Below are positions 18,246 to 26,528 of a stretch of DNA of 64,000 nucleotides, piece by piece. The notes below the pieces were generated by a model. The model had not been told where the DNA came from and searched no databases. It saw nothing but the letters and a program-made list of their open reading frames with translations. Within the stretch, counting starts at the first letter, position 1. Each line of letters opens with the position of its first letter. A program made the translations under genes and the position numbers. This DNA is from UBA1402 sp964488495 (GTDB lineage Bacteria; Bacteroidota; Bacteroidia; Bacteroidales; UBA1402), in assembly GCA_964488495.1 (NCBI GenBank), contig CAZAUQ010000002.1:1-64000 (forward strand). The letters are read 5' to 3'.

Positions 18246-19997
18246 ATGGAAAATGTACAGTTGATAAAAGAAGTAACAGCCAAGGCTAAACGTTGGCTGT
18301 CCGAGGCATACGATGCACAAACCAGAGCAACTGTTCAGGCTATGCTCGATAAAGAAGATAAAAGCGAATTGATCGAATGTTTTTACAAAGATCTGGAGTT
18401 TGGTACCGGTGGGCTGCGCGGGATAATGGGTGCGGGGAGCAACAGGATGAATCGTTATACGGTTGGAGCTGCCACTCAAGGCCTGTCCAATTATTTGAAT
18501 AAATCTTTCGGACACTTACCCCGGATTTCGGTGGTAATCGGGCATGATTGCAGAAACAACAGTCGCTTGTTTGCTGAAATCTGTGCCGACATTTTTTCGG
18601 CCAACGGTATATATGTGTACCTATTCGACAATTTGCGTCCCACCCCCGAAGTATCTTATGCCATACGTCATCTTAAATGCCAAAGCGGTATTATTATAAC
18701 AGCCTCCCACAATCCTAAAGATTACAATGGCTACAAAGCGTATTGGGACGACGGAGCTCAGGTGGTGGCTCCCCACGATCATAATATTATTGACGAAGTA
18801 CAAGCTATCAAGGATGTCAACTCCATTCGTTTTGAAGGGAATAAAAAGCTTATTCGCCCGATAGGTGCCGATATTGACGAGAAATACATTAAAAAGATCA
18901 AGACGATCTCTTTATCTCCCGAGGCAATTCGAAAACACGAAGATTTAAAAATTGTATACACCCCCATACACGGTACAGGTGTCAGAATTATTCCTGCCTG
19001 TCTCAGGGCTTTTGGTTTCAAGAACATCATCAATGTGCCCGAACAGGATGTAGTCAGCGGGGACTTTCCTACGGTGGTTTCGCCCAATCCCGAAGAACCG
19101 GCGGCTTTGTCGCTGGCATTGAAAAAAGCGGCCGAAGTGGATGCGGATATCGTAATGGCTTCCGATCCTGATGCTGACCGCATGGGCATAGCAGTCAAAA
19201 ACGATCGTGAAGAGTGGATTCTGGTCAACGGACATCAGACCGCACTTATTTTTATCTATTATTTGATTAAAAGACGTTCCGAACTGGGAATGTTGGAAAA
19301 CGGCAAAGAGTATATAGTAAAAACCATAGTTACTACCGAATTGATCAAAGAAATTGCCGACAGGCACCAGGTAGATATGTTCGATACTTATACCGGCTTC
19401 AAATGGATAGCAGCTGTAATAAGGGAATTTGAAGGTAAGCGGCAATATGTTGGCGGCGGTGAAGAAAGTTACGGCTTCCTGCCCCAGGATTTTGTTCGCG
19501 ACAAAGACGCTGTTTCGTCCTGTGCTTTGATGGCCGAAATTGTTGCCTGGGCCAAAGACAGGGGAAAAAGCCTGTATGAATTGTTGCTGGATATTTATAT
19601 GGAATATGGTTTTTCGAGAGAAAAAGGCATTTCTGTCGTTAAAAAGGGGAAATCTGGGGCTGAACAAATTAAACTCATGATGGATAATTTCAGGTCGAAA
19701 CCGGTGAGCGAACTGGCAGGTTCTCCTGTTATTTTGGTTAAAGATTATATGACTCTTAAAGCATGTAAACCTAAGAGCGAGGAATGTTTTGATCTTAAAA
19801 TGCCGGAAACTTCAAATGTTTTGCAATACTTCAGCCTGGACGGAACAAAAGTGTCCATTCGTCCTTCGGGTACAGAGCCTAAAATTAAATTCTACATCGA
19901 AGTACGCGATGTGCTAAAATCTCCTTCGGATTATTCTGCCAAATGTAAGCTGGCCGAAGAAAAATTCAATGAGATAATGAAGTCATTGGGCTTATAG
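18246..19997 (+). CDS. phosphoglucomutase/phosphomannomutase (alpha-D-phosphohexomutase family)
   Basis: Interconverts hexose 1- and 6-phosphates. The 583 residues contain the phosphoserine loop TASHNPKDYNGYKAY (Ser phosphorylated), the Mg2+ loop DPDADRMG, the sugar loop GGEESYGFL and the phosphate-binding end RPSGTEPKIKFY. The length and the GTGGLRG start fit the PgcA-type group that acts on glucose and mannose phosphates. Glucose 1-phosphate is the precursor of nucleotide sugars for glycogen and envelope glycans, which fits the nearby glycogen genes. It follows the M23 gene by 12 bases. Confidence 0.92.
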   Translation: MENVQLIKEVTAKAKRWLSEAYDAQTRATVQAMLDKEDKSELIECFYKDLEFGTGGLRGIMGAGSNRMNRYTVGAATQGLSNYLNKSFGHLPRISVVIGHDCRNNSRLFAEICADIFSANGIYVYLFDNLRPTPEVSYAIRHLKCQSGIIITASHNPKDYNGYKAYWDDGAQVVAPHDHNIIDEVQAIKDVNSIRFEGNKKLIRPIGADIDEKYIKKIKTISLSPEAIRKHEDLKIVYTPIHGTGVRIIPACLRAFGFKNIINVPEQDVVSGDFPTVVSPNPEEPAALSLALKKAAEVDADIVMASDPDADRMGIAVKNDREEWILVNGHQTALIFIYYLIKRRSELGMLENGKEYIVKTIVTTELIKEIADRHQVDMFDTYTGFKWIAAVIREFEGKRQYVGGGEESYGFLPQDFVRDKDAVSSCALMAEIVAWAKDRGKSLYELLLDIYMEYGFSREKGISVVKKGKSGAEQIKLMMDNFRSKPVSELAGSPVILVKDYMTLKACKPKSEECFDLKMPETSNVLQYFSLDGTKVSIRPSGTEPKIKFYIEVRDVLKSPSDYSAKCKLAEEKFNEIMKSLGL

Positions 19998-20015
19998 ACC
20001 CTATTTTATGAGGTC

Positions 20016-20054
20016 TCTGCCGAGACTATACAACTCTGCCAAAGACTATACAAC
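20016..20054. repeat. short tandem direct repeat between convergent genes
   Basis: Two copies of a 19-20 base unit, TCTGCC followed by (A)AGACTATACAAC, stand end to end (20016-20034 and 20035-20054), differing by one substitution and one inserted base. The first copy contains GTCTC-TGCC-GAGAC, and TGCCAA of the second copy can pair with TTGGCA just after it. The whole 107-base gap between the phosphoglucomutase stop and the Wzz-like gene stop holds no ORF. Confidence 0.7.
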
Positions 20055-20104
20055 TGTTGGCAAATCTCCGGGCAGTCGTAACTTAGCCGGGCTGCAGCAA
20101 AATG

Positions 20105-21097
20105 TTATGCTTCCAGAAAAGTAATAATTTTTTTGCGGTTTACCAGGTAGGCGCAGAGCCCAAGGCCCAGGAGATAGCCCAGAAAAGCCCGGATTATCAT
20201 CACTTTATATCTTGGATTTGCCACCCCAAGATATAAAATGGGTAATTCTACCCGTATGGCGCCTTCATTAAGTTCTTTAATCGCGCGTTTATGGTTGTTT
20301 ATAATTTCCAAAGAGTGAATTTTGTCACCAGTAAACATTTGCATCTTTGTTTCGCCCAACACGGTCATTATATTGGGATCAGACCGTAGTTCTTTGGGCT
20401 TTTGTCTTAAACTCAGAGAAGTGACGTTGCTTACATCTTCGGCAAACATTTTAGATTGTAGTTCCTTAATCTTTCCCAATTCTTCATCAAGCATGGAAAT
20501 CCAGTCGGCATGTTGCTCATCCATGAAAAATTTCTCTTTTTGCACGGATGGATCATTATTTAAGGCATAGATAACACCTTCTCTTATTCTAGGAAAAAGT
20601 GTTTCATCTTTGGATAAGATTTCAACGTATAAGTAATTATTGCTCCAGATGTTGATGGTGTCACCCTTAAAGGTTTCTTTGTAATCAACCTGATCAAGAA
20701 TACCATCAGCGCCAATGTCAACTAAAAAGAACGATTCCAGGGAAACAATTTTTTTAGCTTCTTCTTCAGAGATATTAAGCTTTTTAGCTAAATTGCTCTT
20801 GTCTTTTTTCCCGCACTCAGCATTCAATGTTTTGATAAAATCCTTGCTGTACGGACTTCCTTTAATGATAGTTTTGAGGGTTATGGACGCTTTGTGTATC
20901 TGTTTGTCGGGTGTAGAAGCAAAATATCCCCAGACCAGACCAGCAAGGATAAAACCCAGAATAATCCATTTTTTTCGGTAACTTAAGCGTAAGGCTTGTA
21001 TAAAAAGATTCCACATCCACTTAATCAGATTGCCGATGCCTTTGAATAAAAGCATCAGAAGTTCTGAAAGATTGATTTCTTTTTGTTGTTTTTCCAT
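20105..21097 (-). CDS. Wzz-like two-helix inner membrane protein of unknown function
   Basis: A 330-residue protein with one transmembrane helix at about 44-62 (WIILGFILAGLVWGYF), a mostly hydrophilic periplasmic region with helical stretches, and a second helix near 302-322 (IIRAFLGYLLGLGLCAYLV). This N- and C-terminal helix layout resembles polysaccharide chain-length regulators (Wzz/PCP), but I see no confident family motif and no polymerase or Wzx/Wzy neighbour. Start set at ATG 21097, which lies just downstream of a promoter; the longer frame from 21187 starts upstream of that promoter. The gene stands alone, convergent with phosphoglucomutase. Confidence 0.6.
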   Translation of the reverse strand: MEKQQKEINLSELLMLLFKGIGNLIKWMWNLFIQALRLSYRKKWIILGFILAGLVWGYFASTPDKQIHKASITLKTIIKGSPYSKDFIKTLNAECGKKDKSNLAKKLNISEEEAKKIVSLESFFLVDIGADGILDQVDYKETFKGDTINIWSNNYLYVEILSKDETLFPRIREGVIYALNNDPSVQKEKFFMDEQHADWISMLDEELGKIKELQSKMFAEDVSNVTSLSLRQKPKELRSDPNIMTVLGETKMQMFTGDKIHSLEIINNHKRAIKELNEGAIRVELPILYLGVANPRYKVMIIRAFLGYLLGLGLCAYLVNRKKIITFLEA

Positions 21098-21136
21098 AGT
21101 TTGAAATGTCGTAAGTAAATGTATAAATTGAGAATA

Positions 21137-21169
21137 CAAAAATACTAAAATTCTGCAATTGCCAACAAA
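21137..21169 (-). promoter_or_regulatory. promoter (-33 and -7) for the Wzz-like gene
   Basis: On the minus strand TTTG (21169-21166) is separated by 21 bases from TATTTTTG (21144-21137), close to the Bacteroidota -33/-7 arrangement. It lies about 40 bases before ATG 21097. Confidence 0.6.
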
Positions 21170-21281
21170 ATACCCCTTATAAAGCAAAAACTGCCCGAAG
21201 AGAAGCTAAAAGATGACGTATAACATAAACCCGGAATCGTATATTTAAAGATTTTATCACAAGTAATTTCTAAAAAAAACT

Positions 21282-21289
21282 TATCTTCG
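21282..21289 (+). promoter_or_regulatory. probable -7 box for the glycogen operon
   Basis: TATCTTCG differs from TAnnTTTG at one position and would give a leader of about 70 bases before ATG 21367. No other candidate is seen in the gap. Confidence 0.35.
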
Positions 21290-21366
21290 TCTATTGTTTT
21301 TTTATAAAGAGCCGGGTATAATACTAAAGCGGGATAATGAGTTGTGATACCAAAACATAGATTGTT

Positions 21367-23325
21367 ATGACCTATTTAAAATTCGATAAAACCCTAATGG
21401 TCAATTTGCAGCAATCATTAACCAAAGAGTTGTTGCAGACTAATAAATCGGGAGCCTATAGTTATTCCACCATAGTTGACTGCAATACCAGGAAATATCA
21501 CGGTTTGTTGGTTATTCCCGTTCCGGAACTGGACGGAAAAAACCATGTGCTTGTTTCTTCATTGGATACAACAGTCATTCAACATGGAGCAGAATTCAAT
21601 CTTGGTTTACACAAATACGAAGGGGACAATTACAGCCCTCAGGGGCATAAATACATTCGCGAGTTTGAATGTGATTCCAATCCATCGACTATTTATCGGG
21701 TAGGAGGGGTAATACTTTCCAAGGAAAAAATATTTGTATCTCACGAAAACCGTATACTGATAAAATATACCTTACTCGAAGCGCATTCTCCAACCAGGCT
21801 CAGATTGAGGCCATTTTTAGCATTTAGAAGTATTAATGATCTCTGTAAGGAAAATAATTATATAAACAAAGATTATCAGCAAATCGATTATGGTATTAAA
21901 CTTTGTCTTTACAACGGTTATCCGGAGCTGCATATGCAACTGTCCGCGAAAAATGAATTTCAGTATTCCCCCGATTGGTATAGGAATATTGAATACATGA
22001 AAGAACAAGAGAGAGGTTATGAATACAAAGAAGACTTGTTTGTTCCCGGTTGCTTTGATTTATCCATAAAAAAAGGAGAAAGCGTTTATTTTTCGGCAGG
22101 TGTTTCGGCTATACAACCGGGAACTATGAGAAAAATGTTTGATGAAGAGAAGGCGATTCGTATACCCAGAAGTAGTTTTACTAACAGCCTGAAAAATGCC
22201 GCCTACCAGTTTTACAACAAACATCCCGACGGACAACGATACTTATTGGCAGGTTATCCCTGGTTTGAATGTCGTGCAAGGGATATGTTTGTGTCTCTTC
22301 CCGGTTGTACCCTTGCGGCTGAACATCCGGGCTTGTTTGAGGCAATAATGAAAACTGCCGAAAAAGGCCTGCAAAATTTTATGAATCACAAAGCAGCCGA
22401 TTGTGCCATTACAGAAATAGATGCACCCGATGTCTTGTTGTGGATGATATGGGCCCTTCAACAATATGCCAAAGACCAGGGTATAGAAAAATGCGCAGAG
22501 AATTACAACCAACTCCTTTTTGATGCGTTGGATTTTATAATCAATCAAAAACACGATAAACTTGTTTTGCACAACAACGGATTGCTTTTTACCAACGGCA
22601 AAGAGCAACCTGCCAGCTGGATGAATTCCACTATGTACGGCAAACCTCTGGTGCCAAGAACCGGTTATTTGGTCGAATTCAATGCTCTATGGTATAATGC
22701 ACTTTGCTTTGCCTCAGAAATGGTCGTCTTGGCCGATAAGCCGGATTTGCAAACCCGGTACTCTGAACTTGCACAGAAGGCCGGAGCCTCTTTTATAGAA
22801 GTATTCCGCAATGATTTCGGTTATTTATACGATTTTGTGGATGGACAGACGGTAGACTGGAGTGTAAGACCGAATCAGATTTTCGCTGTATCGCTCGATT
22901 TTTCTCCTTTGGACAAGATGCAAAAAAAACAGGTACTCGATATTGTAACCAAGGAATTGCTCACCCCCAAGGGCTTAAGAACGCTCAGCCCTAAGAGTTT
23001 AGGATACAATCCTATATTCGAAGGACCAGAAAGTCGAAGGACCTGGGCTTATCATCAGGGAGCAGCCTGGGCCTGGCTGATTGGCCCGTACCTTGAAGCT
23101 TATCTTAAAATTCACAAAATCCGGGGACTTGATTTTGCTGAACGCATCATTTATGGTTTTGAAGACGATCTGACAGACAGAGGTATAGGCACCATCTCAG
23201 AACTATACGACGGGAATCCTCCTTATAAGGGAAGAGGAGCTGTCTCCTTTGCCATGAGTGTTGCAGAGATACTTCGGATAAAAAAAATAATCAAAGAAAT
23301 GTCAGCTAATACCACACAAGGATGA
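21367..23325 (+). CDS. glycogen debranching enzyme (amylo-alpha-1,6-glucosidase type)
   Basis: A cytoplasmic protein of 652 residues with the N-terminal GDE beta-sandwich (GAYSYSTIVDCNTRKYHGLL at about 29-48) and a C-terminal (alpha/alpha)6 glucosidase domain from about 285. The catalytic Asp candidate is Asp306 in RARDMFVSLPG and the Glu candidate is Glu612 in GTISELYDG, judged from memory of eukaryotic debranching enzymes. It removes alpha-1,6 branches from glycogen. Compared with what I remember of the family, WMD is WMN (Asn420) here and the DAPLW motif carries an insertion (DAPDVLLW). Its stop overlaps the start of the GT4 gene by 4 bases, marking a glycogen operon with GT4 and GH57 genes. 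Confidence 0.88.
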   Translation: MTYLKFDKTLMVNLQQSLTKELLQTNKSGAYSYSTIVDCNTRKYHGLLVIPVPELDGKNHVLVSSLDTTVIQHGAEFNLGLHKYEGDNYSPQGHKYIREFECDSNPSTIYRVGGVILSKEKIFVSHENRILIKYTLLEAHSPTRLRLRPFLAFRSINDLCKENNYINKDYQQIDYGIKLCLYNGYPELHMQLSAKNEFQYSPDWYRNIEYMKEQERGYEYKEDLFVPGCFDLSIKKGESVYFSAGVSAIQPGTMRKMFDEEKAIRIPRSSFTNSLKNAAYQFYNKHPDGQRYLLAGYPWFECRARDMFVSLPGCTLAAEHPGLFEAIMKTAEKGLQNFMNHKAADCAITEIDAPDVLLWMIWALQQYAKDQGIEKCAENYNQLLFDALDFIINQKHDKLVLHNNGLLFTNGKEQPASWMNSTMYGKPLVPRTGYLVEFNALWYNALCFASEMVVLADKPDLQTRYSELAQKAGASFIEVFRNDFGYLYDFVDGQTVDWSVRPNQIFAVSLDFSPLDKMQKKQVLDIVTKELLTPKGLRTLSPKSLGYNPIFEGPESRRTWAYHQGAAWAWLIGPYLEAYLKIHKIRGLDFAERIIYGFEDDLTDRGIGTISELYDGNPPYKGRGAVSFAMSVAEILRIKKIIKEMSANTTQG

Positions 23326-24587
23326 GAGCACTTATGTTTGGCTGGGAATTCCCTCCACATATTCTGGGCGGTTTGGGAACGGCCAGCTATGGACTGACCA
23401 GAGGTATGGCCATGCAAGCCGATATGGATCTGGTTTTTGTCATACCCAAACCTTACGGAGATGAAGACCAGAGTTTCCTAAAAATTATCGGCGCCTGCAA
23501 TACACCGGTGGTTTGGAGAGATGTTTCATGGGAACATCTTGAAAGTCGTTTCGGCTCTTATATGAACCCTCAGGATTTTTACAATATGAGGGGCCACATC
23601 TATGCCGATTTCAGATATCTCTATACCAACGACCTGGGCTGTATTGAATTTTCGGGACGTTATCCCGACAATCTGATGGAAGAAATAAACAACTATTCCA
23701 TTTGTGCCGGAGTCATCGCACGTACTGAGCATTACGACATAATCCATTCGCACGACTGGCTCACTTATTCTGCAGGTATACATGCCAAAAATGTAAGCGG
23801 CAAACCTTTGGTCATTCATGTTCATGCCACCGATTTTGACCGCAGCCGGGGCAATGTCAATCCACAGGTTTACAGCATAGAAAAAAACGGCATGGATCAC
23901 GCCGATCATATCATTTGCGTCAGTAATCTGACCAGGGAAACCGTGATTAACAAATACCATCAGGATCCCCGTAAGGTATCCACCATTCATAATGCCGTTG
24001 AGCCTGTAAGCAAGCAGATTGAAGAAATTGAACCAGAACGCCATACTCATCAGAAGATTGTTACTTTTTTGGGAAGAATCACTATGCAGAAAGGGCCGGA
24101 GTATTTTGTCGAAGCCGCCAGCCGGGTTTTGCAAAAAACCTCCAATGTCCGTTTTGTGATGGCCGGCAGCGGCGATATGATGGAGGCCATGATAAGCCTG
24201 GTGGCTAAGAGGGGAATTGCAGACAAATTCCATTTTCCGGGTTTTTTGAAAGGCAATCAGGTATACAGAATGCTAAAATCAAGTGATGTCTACATAATGC
24301 CCTCGGTGTCAGAGCCTTTTGGAATTTCTCCGCTCGAAGCCATGCAGGTAGGTGTCCCTTCCATTATATCAAAACAATCCGGTTGTGCCGAAATCCTGAA
24401 CTACGCCATAAAAACCGATTATTGGGACATAGATGCCATGGCCGATGCCATCTATTCGATCATCAGCAATCCGGCCATGTATGAATTTCTTAAGATTCAG
24501 GGCAAAAAAGAAGTGGACGAGATAAAATGGGAGTATGCAGGGCAAAAAGTCAGAGCTATCTACGACCGTCTTTTAGGAATAAAGTAA
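23322..24587 (+). CDS. GT4 glycosyltransferase, probable glycogen synthase
   Basis: A 421-residue GT-B fold enzyme. The N-lobe has the GGLGTASYGL glycine loop; the C-lobe holds FLGRITMQKGPEYF and the E-x7-E motif in SEPFGISPLEAMQVGVP. The start at 23322 overlaps the debranching gene stop in ATGA. The position between debranching and GH57 genes, an order also known from Bacteroides, suggests it extends alpha-1,4-glucan, probably making this the working synthase while the GT5 half at 14267 is not. Donor sugar (ADP- or UDP-glucose) cannot be read from sequence. Confidence 0.85.
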   Translation: MRALMFGWEFPPHILGGLGTASYGLTRGMAMQADMDLVFVIPKPYGDEDQSFLKIIGACNTPVVWRDVSWEHLESRFGSYMNPQDFYNMRGHIYADFRYLYTNDLGCIEFSGRYPDNLMEEINNYSICAGVIARTEHYDIIHSHDWLTYSAGIHAKNVSGKPLVIHVHATDFDRSRGNVNPQVYSIEKNGMDHADHIICVSNLTRETVINKYHQDPRKVSTIHNAVEPVSKQIEEIEPERHTHQKIVTFLGRITMQKGPEYFVEAASRVLQKTSNVRFVMAGSGDMMEAMISLVAKRGIADKFHFPGFLKGNQVYRMLKSSDVYIMPSVSEPFGISPLEAMQVGVPSIISKQSGCAEILNYAIKTDYWDIDAMADAIYSIISNPAMYEFLKIQGKKEVDEIKWEYAGQKVRAIYDRLLGIK

Positions 24588-24604
24588 TTAATAAATAAAA
24601 CCTT

Positions 24605-25948
24605 ATGAAAACGATTTGTTTTTATTTTCAGATTCACCAACCTTTTCGTCTTAAGCGATACCGCTTTTTTGATATAGGTGCAGATCATTATTATTATGAC
24701 GATTTCACCAACGAGCAAATACTTCAACGTATTGCCAACAATTCCTTTTTACCCGCCAATCAGATTATTTACGATTTGATTCAGGCAAGCGAAGGGAAAT
24801 TCCGTGTGGCTTTTTCCATTTCAGGTGTAGCGTTGGATCAACTGGAGCAATACGCTCCCGAAGTCATCGAAAGTTTTCGGAAATTAGCTAAAACCGATGC
24901 TGTTGAATTTCTCTGCGAAACCTATGCACATTCATTGTCTTCCGTTATAGATGAAAAGGAATTTAAAGATCAGGTCACTCAACACCGCAAACGTATTGAG
25001 GTCTTATTTGGCCAAAAACCCAAAACCTTTAGAAACACCGAATTGGTCTATTCCGACGATTTAGGAGAATTGATCTATTCCATGGGTTACAAAACCATTA
25101 TTGCAGAGGGAGCTAAAACGGTGCTGGGATGGAAAAGCCCCAATTTTGTCTACCACAGTGCCTTGAATCCCAACCTGAAACTCTTGTTGAAAAACGATAA
25201 ACTGAGCGACGATATCACTTTCCGTTTTTCCAATTACAACTGGAGCGAATATCCCCTGGTGGCTGAGAAGTTTATCGACTGGATTCACAAAACCCCTGAA
25301 AATGAGCAGGTAATCAATTTATTTATGAATTATGAAACCTTTGGCAACCTCCAGCCCAAAGAAAGCGGCATTTTTGAGTTTCTTAAAGCCTTGCCCAAGT
25401 ATGCTTTTGAAAAAGGGATAGAGTTTTCGACACCTTCCGAGGTCAGCGGACTGGTAAAAGCAACAGGCCCTATCAGCGTTCCCAATCCCACTTCCTGGGC
25501 AGACGAAGAAAGAGATTTAAACGCCTGGCTGGGGAACGACCTTCAGCAGGAAGCATTCAACAAACTCTACAGTATAGCCGAAAGAGTGCGGATGAGCAAA
25601 GACCGCCGCTTGCACCTGGACTGGAATTACCTGCAGACCAGCGATCATTTTTATTATATGAGCACAAAAAGCTTTTCGGATGGCGGATTGTATCGATATT
25701 TCAGCCCCTACGAGACCCCCTTTGAGGCTTTTATTAACTATATGAATGTACTGAGCGATTTCATGGAGCGTGTAGAGGCCCAGTTCCCTTCGTCGGTGGG
25801 GAACGAGGAATTAAATTCTTTGCTGACTACCATACAAAACCAGGAGCTTAAAATCGCCGATCTCGAAAAGCAATTAAAAAAATACAAAAAGGGAAACCAC
25901 ACTGACAATTCCCAGGGAACAGTAAAAAAGGGAAATTCCGCAAAATAG
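24605..25948 (+). CDS. GH57 family alpha-glucan-acting protein
   Basis: A 447-residue cytoplasmic protein of glycoside hydrolase family 57 (alpha-amylases, branching enzymes, 4-alpha-glucanotransferases). Conserved regions visible: HQPFR near the start (CSR-1), FLCETYAHSLS (CSR-2) and TFRNTELVYSDD (CSR-3) with nucleophile candidate Glu146. CSR-4 reads FMNYETFG, with Asn242 where I expect the catalytic Asp, at a spacing from Glu146 (96) similar to Thermococcus glucanotransferase (91). A coiled-coil-like Lys/Glu tail begins near 405. It follows the GT4 gene by 17 bases and is the last gene of the glycogen operon. Activity is in doubt because of Asn242. Confidence 0.88.
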   Translation: MKTICFYFQIHQPFRLKRYRFFDIGADHYYYDDFTNEQILQRIANNSFLPANQIIYDLIQASEGKFRVAFSISGVALDQLEQYAPEVIESFRKLAKTDAVEFLCETYAHSLSSVIDEKEFKDQVTQHRKRIEVLFGQKPKTFRNTELVYSDDLGELIYSMGYKTIIAEGAKTVLGWKSPNFVYHSALNPNLKLLLKNDKLSDDITFRFSNYNWSEYPLVAEKFIDWIHKTPENEQVINLFMNYETFGNLQPKESGIFEFLKALPKYAFEKGIEFSTPSEVSGLVKATGPISVPNPTSWADEERDLNAWLGNDLQQEAFNKLYSIAERVRMSKDRRLHLDWNYLQTSDHFYYMSTKSFSDGGLYRYFSPYETPFEAFINYMNVLSDFMERVEAQFPSSVGNEELNSLLTTIQNQELKIADLEKQLKKYKKGNHTDNSQGTVKKGNSAK

Positions 25949-25974
25949 TAAAGAAGCAGCTACAACCGAAAGCA

Positions 25975-26523
25975 TCAACTATTGCTTATCACTCGTTGAA
26001 CCGGGATGTCCCAGACCTCAACAGGCAGGTTTTCAAGGTAGCGGTAAGCAAAACACAAGCCAAACACGGGGCATTGTAGTTGGCCCAGAAAACGATCGTA
26101 ATAAGCTTTGCCCCTTCCCAGCCTGTAGCCTCGTTTATCGAAGGCCAGTCCGGGAATTACAGCCAGATCTATTTTTTCGTAAGCATTGAAATCTTTACCC
26201 TGAGGTTCGGAAATCCCCCAGCGGTTCTGCAGCATGTTTCTGTTGCCGGTATAAGAGCGCAAAACCATTGTTTTGTCATCAACTATTACAGGAAGCAGGA
26301 TGCTCTTGTTTTTGTAATAGCCCTGAATTAATTCCTGGGTGTTTACTTCGTCTGGCAGGGCATAATACAACAAAATAGTTTCAGCTTTTATAAATTCAGG
26401 GGTCAATTCCAGTCTGTTACAAATAAGTCTGGATTCTTTTTTGAGCTCCGCAGGATCTTGTTGTTTTGCCAGCAAGCGCAGAGTTTTTCTCAGCTGTTCT
26501 TTTTGCCTGGCCGGACTAATCAT
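25975..26523 (-). CDS. 5-formyltetrahydrofolate cyclo-ligase
   Basis: Converts 5-formyl-THF to 5,10-methenyl-THF with ATP, returning the storage folate to use. The 182 residues begin with the RQKEQLRKTLR helix and contain the family's C-terminal loop PGLAFDKRGYRLGRGKAYYDRFL, split here by its Gly-rich phosphate site GYRLGRGKAYYDRF. Length is normal. It starts 5 bases after the S41 protease stop and is probably the last gene of an operon beginning with the M3 peptidase. Confidence 0.93.
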   Translation of the reverse strand: MISPARQKEQLRKTLRLLAKQQDPAELKKESRLICNRLELTPEFIKAETILLYYALPDEVNTQELIQGYYKNKSILLPVIVDDKTMVLRSYTGNRNMLQNRWGISEPQGKDFNAYEKIDLAVIPGLAFDKRGYRLGRGKAYYDRFLGQLQCPVFGLCFAYRYLENLPVEVWDIPVQRVISNS

Positions 26524-26528
26524 TGTAT

